Shown piece after piece: positions 7,501 through 13,481 of a stretch of 13,481 bases of DNA. How positions within the stretch are numbered: position 1 is the stretch's first letter; every line of letters starts with the position of its first letter. The notes below the pieces were generated by a model. That model did no database searches. It saw only the letters and a list, made by a program, of their open reading frames with translations, and was not told the origin of the DNA. Position numbers and translations under genes: made by a program. This DNA is from Polyrhizophydium stewartii (Eukaryota; Chytridiomycota; Chytridiomycetes; Rhizophydiales): NCBI GenBank assembly GCA_027604665.1, contig JADGIZ010000447.1, positions 1 to 13,481 on the forward strand. Reading direction: 5' to 3'.

Positions 7501-10251
7501 GCTCGGCGGGTTTCCGGCGGCCGCGCCTGTGCCCATAGCCGGACAGGGCGTGCCCAGCCTCGATGAGCTCGACGAGTCGCTTGATCTGTCGCGGTCTTTT
7601 GCGACCGAGGCGCCGCTCTCGGTGTCGTCTGCCGCGCCGTCGCCTCTCCCCGCGCCGTTGCCGTCGCCTGCGCTGCAGCCGCGCATGTCTGGCACCATGC
7701 TGCCGTCGCCAACGGACGGCCGGTCTGTCGCCTCGTCCTCGCATGACCGCTTGCGCGGCTTTGTGCATCTGCCCGTCAAGCACGCATCGGGCGCTTCGCT
7801 CTCGGCAGCATCAGGCAGCTCGGCGCATCCCACAAGTCAGGCCGATCAGGACACAGGACCTGCCGACGCTGCGCACACGCATCTGCACGCATCGCATCCG
7901 CCGCATCCGCCGCATCCGCCGCAGCAACAACAGCAGCAGCTGCAGCTGCCGCGGCCGTCGTCGTCGTCACTCCGCCTTGCTGCATCGACTCGCTCCGCGA
8001 GCTTGGTTAGTGCCAACGCGGCCGCCCTCGCCGCGGCGGTTTCTGCAAGCGGCGCGCATTCCGGAAGCCAGGCAACGACGCCCACGACGCCCACGACGCC
8101 CCTTTCGGCCGCAGCGGATCATCGGCTGTCGATGCAGCTCGAGGGCGTGCGGGAAGACGCAGTCGGCGAGAGAGCCCCTGGCGGCAGTCCCGTTCGCGTG
8201 GTGGCCCCGGCGCATTCGATGCATTCGATGCACTCGCTGCACTCGATGCACTCTGCGCAGTCGCTCGCTCGCAAGGACCCAGCCCGACCGATACATGGCC
8301 CGACGAGCCGGCCGTCGTTCAGCAGCAGCATCCGGCGCAGCGGGTCGTTTGCGGCCAGCATCGCTGCAGCGTCGGGCGGCGCTGCGCCGCGGGTCGTGAT
8401 TGTGGACGCACAGAACGGCTCGGATACCGGCGCAGGGTCGGACGCCCCGCCGATTGGCGCTCCCATCGATATCTGGGCCATGGGCGTCACGCTGTTCTGC
8501 TTTGTCTTTGGCCGCGTGCCCTTTATCGCCGACACCGAATTTGAGCTCTTCAATGTCATCATCAAGCAGCCGGTCGTGTTCCCCGAAGAGCCGCCAATCG
8601 ACGACAACCTGCGCGACCTGTTTCTGCGGCTGCTCGAGAAAGAGCCCACCAAGCGCGCAACGCTCGAAGAGATCAAGGTAAGGAAAGGCCGATTGCTGAT
8701 CGATGCTCGCGACGTTGCTTGTTGGCGGCGGCGGCCCGGCGTGCTGACTCGGACTCTGCGGATGTGCTCCAGAGTCACCCGTGGCTCACGGCCGACATGA
8801 CGCCTGCGGAGCGCGTGGCGTGGTTTGAGCAGACGGATCCGTCGTTCCAATATGCCGAGCGCCTGTTTGCATCCGAAGAGGACGTGAGCAAGGCCCTGAC
8901 CGTCATGGACCGCATCCGCAACCGCATCCGCAAGATCTCCAACTCTTTCCACAACCTCGCTGCGGGGCTCTCGTTCCGGCGCCGCACGCTCAGCATGCCC
9001 AGCGTCGGCCCGGACGGCACGTCGCCTGCCGCATCGCCGACGTCGAGGAATGCGTCTCACGCGGATCTGAACCCGTCCCAGCCTGCCGCTGCCGTCGTGC
9101 CTGGATCGCCGCAGCAGTACCAGCAGCCCTTGCAGCATCCAGAGTCGCGCATATCGACGTCGAGTAGGCGATCGATCAGGTCTAGCGTCACCTCTCCCGT
9201 GCCGCCCGTGCCGCCGCTGCCCGCTGGGGCCGCGCAGCAGCGCGTGCGTCCGTCGCTCGAAGGCGTCGGTGCACCGTCTCCGTCGGCGCCCATCGCGATC
9301 GCCGCGAGTGCACGCTCGGTGCCTACTCCTGCCGCGGCCGGATCCGAGGAGCCGCGGCAACTCGCCACGTCGCCCGCTTGGGTACGCTGGGGCGACGGCG
9401 AGCACGCCGAAACGCCACTTGCTCGTCTAACCCTCGATCGGTCGCGGCCGTGGGACGAGGACGCCGTGCCCGTGCGCTCGTCGCTGTCGCTGTCGAGGTC
9501 GATGAGCGCACACACCTCGGCGGTGCCTGGCTTCTCACCCGCCGGCGCCAGCCTTCCACGCACGTCCTTCGCCGCCGCTGCTGCTGCTGCTGCCGCAACC
9601 GCCGCCGGTGCCGCAACTGCCGCCGCTGCATCTGTTCCGGATCCGTTTGCGTACATCCCGCACGAAGCGTTTGCATCGTACGGCGGCCCCGAGGATCTGG
9701 GCGGCGAGGTGATCCCGTCGCCGCCGCGCGACACGCTCGACCGCATCCAGATTGTGCGGCGCGAGTCGAGCAACAGCGTCACGGCGGGACCCGATGCCAC
9801 GGCGCCGATGCCGCTGGCACCGCCGCGGGCGTCGTTCCAATTTGCCAGCTCCCCAGAGCCGTATGAGAGCCCAAGCGCCGGAGAAGAGTACGACCGGTTC
9901 GACGACTTGCACAAGCAGAGCCATGCGCACCGACGGTCTGTCACGCCGCGCAACGCACGGCCGCTTGGCTCGCGCGTTCTGGCCTCGCAGCACGACGACT
10001 CGGCGACGCCGACGCCAAGCAAGCGGCGCGACAGCACGAGGCTGGCCGGCATGCCGGCGAGCGGTCGCAGTCACGAGGATGACGATGACGACGATGAAGA
10101 GGACGAGGCGCAGGCTGCGCGCGATCTCGCGGCGATCCAGGCCGAGCGAGAGCGGGTGCTTGCATGGTCGCAGGCGTATGATGCCGGCGACGAGGGCGAC
10201 AACGATGATGAGGTTGCCGTGCCGGTCGCCAAATCCAGCCGGTTCCGGTGA
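4592..10251 (+). CDS. CaMKK/Sak1/Ssp1-like protein kinase with large inserts in the catalytic domain
   Basis: Exons 4592-5019, 5245-8677 and 8773-10251 give 1,779 aa. Residues 1-570 are low-complexity (poly-Ala, poly-Gln, Ser/Pro). The kinase domain starts near Y579: glycine loop G586-R-G-V-H-G591-K-V, K608, an insert before helix C, E647, catalytic H725-R-D727, D745-F-G, 'TAGSPAFFAPE' from T855, D1218-I-W, and 'SHPWLT' from S1288. 'GRGVHGKVKL' and 'GSPAFFAPELC' are typical of fungal Sak1/Tos3/Elm1/Ssp1 and animal CaMKK, which phosphorylate the activation loop of AMPK/Snf1. All catalytic residues are present, so an active enzyme is likely. The domain spans about 715 residues, against roughly 260-300 usually, because of long inserts at about 754-846 and 869-1213. 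After it, a basic helix (about 1331-1360) sits where CaMKKs have their autoinhibitory and calmodulin-binding region, and the tail has an acidic D/E run. Kinase identity is firm. Exon 1 and the start are less sure; ATG 5300 is an alternative. Confidence 0.85.
5020..5244 (+). other. First intron of the kinase gene (225 nt, phase 2)
   Basis: The donor is CAAG|GTGGGC at 5020. The acceptor TGCGCAG ends at 5244, with a CTGAC box about 17 nt upstream. The phases match, and splicing removes a TGA at 5114-5116. That is the only stop in this frame between 4592 and the end of exon 2. The intron length is a multiple of three. The alternative, with translation starting at 5300 and no exon 1, cannot be excluded. 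Confidence 0.6.
6005..6076 (+). repeat. CAG/CAA tract encoding poly-Gln in the kinase N-terminus
   Basis: Twenty-four codons hold 21 Gln, broken by one Thr, one Arg and one Tyr (residues 397-420). CAG and CAA are mixed, so selection at protein level is at least as likely as simple slippage. It lies in the disordered N-terminal region, far from the kinase domain. Confidence 0.92.
8211..8262 (+). repeat. Imperfect 9-bp repeat encoding His-Ser-Met/Leu units
   Basis: Units resembling CAT TCG ATG and CAC TCG CTG encode H-S-M, H-S-M, H-S-L, H-S-M and H-S-A. The tract is in frame inside the large insert between the APE and DIW motifs of the kinase. Confidence 0.85.
8678..8772 (+). other. Second intron of the kinase gene (95 nt, phase 0)
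   Basis: The donor is AAG|GTAAGG at 8678 and the acceptor is CTCCAG ending at 8772. CTGAC at 8744-8748 lies 25 nt before the acceptor, which is the first AG after it. The join gives 'EEIK' plus 'SHPWLT', the standard C-terminal end of a kinase domain. Confidence 0.93.
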
Positions 10252-10406
10252 TGATCAAGCACGACGCGAGCTTGTGGATCACTGGGCGGACGATCTCTGT
10301 TGCGGCCAAGCGCTCTCTTCCGACTCCCTCGGCTCCATTCCTCTGCCCAGCGTTCCCCAAACCCTGCTGTCGCCCATTATTGTTGTTCTAGTTACTTGTG
10401 GATCAT

Positions 10407-10432
10407 GGACGGATGGATCGATGGATGGATTG
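10407..10432 (+). repeat. GGAT tetranucleotide microsatellite
   Basis: Imperfect GGAC/GGAT/CGAT units run together just after the kinase gene, in non-coding sequence. It is a short simple-sequence repeat with no evident function. Confidence 0.8.
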
Positions 10433-11078
10433 GCGCTGTTGTGCGTGCTGGATTGCCGAATCCTGGTCCCACATTTCATCCTCGCTACTCAACAAACGCG
10501 TCTCGATCCCCCTCCCATATCTCTCTTTCTCACACATACATGCCTGCTCGTGAGCACATATACAATCGCATCGCCCTCCACTCTCCAGCGCACTCTCTCT
10601 ACATCTCTTTCTCACAAGCTCGTGCGCTGGGGCTGCCGACGCCTGCCGCCTCATGGACTGGTCTCAGCTCTCCCACACGACCCCGTACTTCCAAACACAC
10701 ACCGTCAACGTCCACAGCACCAGCGTCGCAAGCGCCTGCGTAAGCAGCAACAACGCATCAACAAAGCAGCAAAGGCAACCCATAACACCATCATTATCGC
10801 CATGGTCATTGTCATCACTGGCGACGGCATCTCTTAACACGGCGCTCTCTCACCCGCCAATCATCAGCAACAGCACCACCAGTATCACCGCAGTCGATAT
10901 ACTTGCGCAAGCGCAGCCACCCACCGCGAGCGCGATGCACACAAAAGCCACCCATGCCCTGGCCCTGGCCCTCGATCCTCGCCCCTCTGCCCCTGTGCCC
11001 ACTTGTCCTCTGTGTGCTTTTGTTTGGGGCACTCTCTTCGATGGGGTTTAGGAGCGGAGCGAAGAAGCTGGGAATGAT

Positions 11079-11084
11079 AATAAA
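11079..11084 (+). promoter_or_regulatory. Possible AATAAA polyadenylation signal of the kinase gene
   Basis: This is the first plus-strand AATAAA I find after the kinase stop codon. Using it would give a 3' UTR of roughly 850 nt, which is long for a fungus, so a non-canonical signal further upstream may be used instead. Confidence 0.3.
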
Positions 11085-11138
11085 AAGAGCAACCCCCACC
11101 CCAAGCACCACAAGTCTGTTGAGAAGCGGAATGTTGGG

Positions 11139-11144
11139 TTTATT
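11139..11144 (-). promoter_or_regulatory. AATAAA overlapping the methyltransferase stop codon
   Basis: On the minus strand the hexamer AATAAA contains the TAA stop codon (11142-11140) of the methyltransferase gene. If it is used, the 3' UTR would be only about 15-30 nt. It may also be a chance overlap. Confidence 0.35.
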
Positions 11145-12909
11145 CTTCACATTGCTGGGCACTAAGGTCCAGAGAAAAGCACTGAAACTGGCAGCCTGCA
11201 AGACTGCCATTGCCGCCGTCACCATCGTCGTCTGTCGCGTCCTGCGTGCCGTGCGGCAAGAGATCGAAATGGGGACGCTCATGATCGTCGGCCGCATCGA
11301 CGCCCACGAGCCCGTCGACTACGCCGCGGATGGCAACCAGCGCCATGTTCCGCGGACTGACGGCCGGATCGACGAGCGGGGCGAGAAAGACCGAGCCGCC
11401 CCTGAGCGACTCGAGCAAGTAGATGTATCTGTCAACGAGGATCAAGCTCTCGATGACGTCGGCCAGGATGGTGCGCATGCTCCACACGGCGGCAATCTGC
11501 GCAAACGCATCGTGGTGCCACTCAAAATAGGCGAGCACGGTGCCGTCGCCAATGAGGGCCTCGGGCGGCGGAGAGGGCGGCGGGTGCGAGGCATGGGCAT
11601 GGAAGCTCGGTCCGCGCGCGCCGAGCCGCTCGAGCGCGGCGCGCACGTACGTCTGTGGCGTGGCAAGGCAGCTTGCTGGCAGCGTGCGGATCGCGACCTC
11701 GCCCTGCGATGTGGCCTTGAGCGCCGTTGTGTTGGTGGTGCTGTAGGTGCTGCTGCGGCTACCACGGCGCGACACCGACGACGAGCGCCGCGGTGCTGCG
11801 GAATCGCTGCTGCCTTGTTGCGCCGCTGCGCTCGGCGGCGTGGGCCGTGCGTGTGCACGCACGCTTGTGGTAATGTTGTGGTCTTCGATGATCTTTTGCA
11901 ACACGGAGCGGAAGAAAAGCTTCTTGATCGACAGCTGGGTTGCAGCCGGCGATGCGTCGGACCACCTGCTCGAGGCTTGGCTGCAGTTGCCGGCGGTTAG
12001 AGACGGTACTTTCATGCCCACGCGGCGTGCAGCCGCGCAGTGCGAACCGCGCACCATGCGACCATGCGCGCGTGCAAGCCCAGGTGGCAGTCGAGCGACT
12101 TGTAGAGGCTGGACATGGGGAATCCGACGGGCAGCGAGCTGTCTGTATATCCGGGCTCTGTGCAGGCATGCGTGTCGATAGAGTCGTGAGCACGCAGGCG
12201 ACAACAGAGCATGAACATGCCGCTCGCCCGCACCATGCTCGGTCAGGATCTGGTAGCAGCAGCCCAGGTTGACGAGCGCCTTGACCTGGGCATCGGCGGG
12301 AACTTGCTGAGCACCGTCTGCACACTCGCTGGCGAAGGTGCGGACCATTGTGGAGGCGAGGTCGCCACAGGTGTGCAGGCCGCACACAATCCAGCCCGTT
12401 GAGCGGCGGGCATCGGGGTACTCGTCGAGAATGTCTGCAATGATCTCGGCGAACATGGGATAGGAGTCGCAGGCTGGATCTGACGCAGAAGACAGCGCTG
12501 GTGCGGACGAGATGAAGCTCTTGCGGGCGTGGGAAAGCGGGCGTGGCGACGCCGCCGGCGAGGGCACGGGGCGACGCACGGCAATGCGGTCGTGGATGAA
12601 CGTGAGGCTGCCCGTGACCGGCACGCCGCGGAAGTCGAGCATCTTGCGGATGCCGTCTGCGCGGCGCACGCCGCCCGTGACCTGGGCCTGAGCCTGGTCG
12701 ACGGCGTAGATGTGCAGGCCGTACTGGAATGCCAGCGCGGACGAGAGATAGCCCTGCCCGGCGCCCAGATCCAGCACATGCGAGGCGCCCGTGGCGGCGG
12801 CGATGCGCGCGACGAGCGCGGCGGTCGCGGCGACCTCGTGCCGCTTCTTGACGTTCATGCCCACGGCAACGTCCTTGTCGAGGCGGGCGCCTGCAGTGTC
12901 GGCGGCGGC

Positions 12910-12966
<57 letters not shown>

Positions 12967-13481
12967 CCGCGTCAGCGGCAGGGGGTGCCGCCGAGCCGGG
13001 TCGCGTCGGCGTCATCCAGCCACCTGCGACGCACCTGAGCACAGCGACGCCAGCACGCCGCCGACGGGCGAGCGCGGCAGCGCCAGGCCCGCGGCGCCGC
13101 GCACAAACTCCTTGAGCGAGTTGGGCCAGGCATCCTGGCAGCGGCGGCGGCGCGCGTCAGCGAGGAATGCGGTGCACGGGGGTGTCCCGACTCCGGCGCA
13201 CCTCGACGTGGCCCGAGGCGACGGTGCGACACAGTGTCGGCAGCGGCTCGCGCTCGAGCACGCGCCAGTCGGCGGGGAAGACGGCGTGCCAGTAGTCGGC
13301 GGTGATGAAGTCGACGGCAAAGAAGTCGGCCAGCCAGCCGTGGCGGTCCACAAAGGCCTTGAGCCGCGCGGCGTACGCCCGCACGTCGCTCTCGCCGGCG
13401 GGCAGCCGCAGCGCCGAGTGCGACGCGGCGTCGGCGGCGGCGGGCGGCGGCGGCGCTGGCACGGCCGGCACTGCGGCGGCC
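11140..13481 (-). CDS. METTL25/RRNAD1-like SAM-dependent methyltransferase, 5' end outside the window
   Basis: Five exons on the minus strand, 13480-13202, 13134-13035, 12890-12234, 12157-12055 and 11980-11140, give 659 visible residues. The reading frame is open to the window edge with no Met, so the N-terminus is missing. Landmarks in order: 'DFFAVDFITADYW' and 'DAWPNSLKEFV' in the N-terminal region, 'GMNVKKRHEV' (137-146), SAM-binding 'DLGAGQG' (167-173), 'GLHTCGDL' (297-304), 'GCCY' (336-339), 'GFPMSS' (357-362), 'ARMVACQA' across the last junction, and 'SPRN' at 588-591. These are hallmarks of the METTL25/METTL25B family (SAM-binding Rossmann fold). The substrate cannot be told from sequence. 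Ser-rich inserts (roughly residues 237-265 and 420-490) and a 68-residue tail after SPRN look lineage-specific. It runs towards the kinase gene (convergent). Identity is strong; the end of the tail is less certain. Confidence 0.86.
11981..12054 (-). other. Fourth intron of the methyltransferase gene (74 nt, phase 2)
   Basis: The donor GTGCGC starts at 12054 and the acceptor CTGCAG ends at 11981 (minus strand). A canonical CTAAC branch box lies at 12000-11996. The junction builds a Cys codon (TG plus C), giving 'ARMVACQA', a conserved METTL25 segment. Confidence 0.88.
12158..12233 (-). other. Third intron of the methyltransferase gene (76 nt, phase 1)
   Basis: The donor GTGCGG starts at 12233 and the acceptor CACAG ends at 12158. 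Phases agree and form a Glu codon. Splicing connects 'GCCYQILTEH' to the frame that encodes 'GFPMSS', as expected for the family. A CTCAC box is the likely branch point, weaker than in the other introns. Confidence 0.78.
12891..13034 (-). other. Second intron of the methyltransferase gene (144 nt, phase 1), with CTG repeat
   Basis: The donor GTGCGT starts at 13034 and the acceptor CTGCAG ends at 12891. A CTGAC box lies at 12975-12971, 81 nt before the acceptor, with a perfect (CTG)18 and a CCG run in between. The acceptor is still the first AG after the branch box. The junction forms a Gly codon and leads into 'ARLDKDVAVGMNVKKRHEV'. Confidence 0.8.
12912..12965 (-). repeat. Perfect (CTG)18 / (CAG)18 trinucleotide repeat in an intron
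   Basis: There are eighteen uninterrupted CAG units on the plus strand, read as CTG in the sense of the methyltransferase transcript. The tract lies inside the predicted second intron, between branch point and acceptor, and is flanked by a CCG/GGC run on the acceptor side. Confidence 0.95.
13135..13201 (-). other. First visible intron of the methyltransferase gene (67 nt, phase 0)
   Basis: The donor GTGCGC starts at 13201 and the acceptor TGCCAG ends at 13135. CTGAC at 13160-13156 lies 22 nt upstream of the acceptor, which is the first AG after it. The splice joins 'SGHVE' to 'DAWPNSLKEFV'. Confidence 0.85.

Larger units (their letters stand above)
10252..11139. other. Convergent intergenic region, no supported gene
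   Basis: About 890 nt separate the stop codons of two convergent genes. The base composition drops towards balanced GC, with pyrimidine-rich stretches (about 10500-10620, including two similar TCTCTTTCTCACA-like motifs) and a GGAT-type microsatellite near 10407-10432. Short open frames exist on both strands, such as ATG 10653 to 11051 (+), but they are Ser/Thr-rich or hydrophobic by composition and match nothing I recognise. Both 3' UTRs probably lie here. I see no tRNA or other RNA gene. Confidence 0.5.

Noticed and set aside
6296..7783. Long minus-strand open frame (495 codons) antisense to the kinase domain
   Set aside because: The plus strand carries all kinase motifs in this span. The minus frame is Arg/Ala-rich shadow sequence.
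10653..11051. 132-codon plus-strand frame beginning at ATG 10653
   Set aside because: It is Ser/Thr/Pro-rich and lies in GC-poor intergenic sequence, with no signal peptide, motif or family resemblance. A GTAAGC at 10740 looks like a donor, but I could not find a convincing partner exon.
10903..12000. Plus-strand open frame of 365 codons opposite the methyltransferase 3' end
   Set aside because: The minus strand encodes family motifs (SPRN, the last exon after CTAAC/CAG). The plus frame has no motif, no good ATG context, and ends in antisense of coding sequence.
12891..12965. CTG tract as an in-frame poly-Ala coding segment of the methyltransferase
   Set aside because: Reading it as exon meets a TGA upstream at 13014-13012 in that frame. 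A phase-matched GTGCGT...CTGAC...CTGCAG intron explains the region better and yields the expected family sequence.

Overview
The window looks like nuclear DNA of a GC-rich fungus. Four multi-exon protein genes are visible. The introns end in AG and most carry a CTGAC or CTAAC branch-point box. The coding parts are strongly GC-biased and full of low-complexity (Ser/Pro/Ala/Gln) tracts. Secreted tyrosinases in tandem, a CaMKK/Sak1-type kinase and a METTL25-type methyltransferase fit a fungus. I lean towards an early-diverging (chytrid-like) lineage because tyrosinase families are expanded there, but nothing seen here proves the phylum.

Layout. (1) 144-2322 (+) and 2568-4329 (+): two tandem paralogous secreted tyrosinases of 669 and 522 aa. 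Each has one phase-0 intron at the same place, between the second and third copper-A histidines. Both have a signal peptide, a compact type-3 copper domain, a 'WF..AL' helix followed by a dibasic KR, a low-complexity linker, and a shared C-terminal module of about 75 aa that I do not recognise. (2) 4592-10251 (+): a three-exon gene for a 1,779-aa CaMKK/Sak1/Ssp1-like protein kinase. Its catalytic domain is split by a ~108-residue activation segment and a ~345-residue insert between the APE and DxW motifs. (3) 10252-11139: a GC-poorer convergent intergenic region with no gene I can support. (4) 13481-11140 (-): a five-exon METTL25/RRNAD1-like methyltransferase, 659 aa visible, whose 5' end lies beyond the window. 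One of its introns carries a perfect (CTG)18 tract between branch point and acceptor.

How they fit together. The tyrosinase pair is the only functional cluster and probably oxidises phenols in the cell wall or outside the cell (melanin-type chemistry). The kinase is expected to be an upstream activator of AMPK/Snf1-type kinases, and the methyltransferase is a housekeeping-type SAM enzyme. I see no functional link between these two and the tyrosinases.

All splice models were made by eye. They rest on reading-phase agreement, conserved protein motifs restored across the junctions, branch-point boxes, and the acceptor being the first AG after the branch point. No transcript data or database searches were available.
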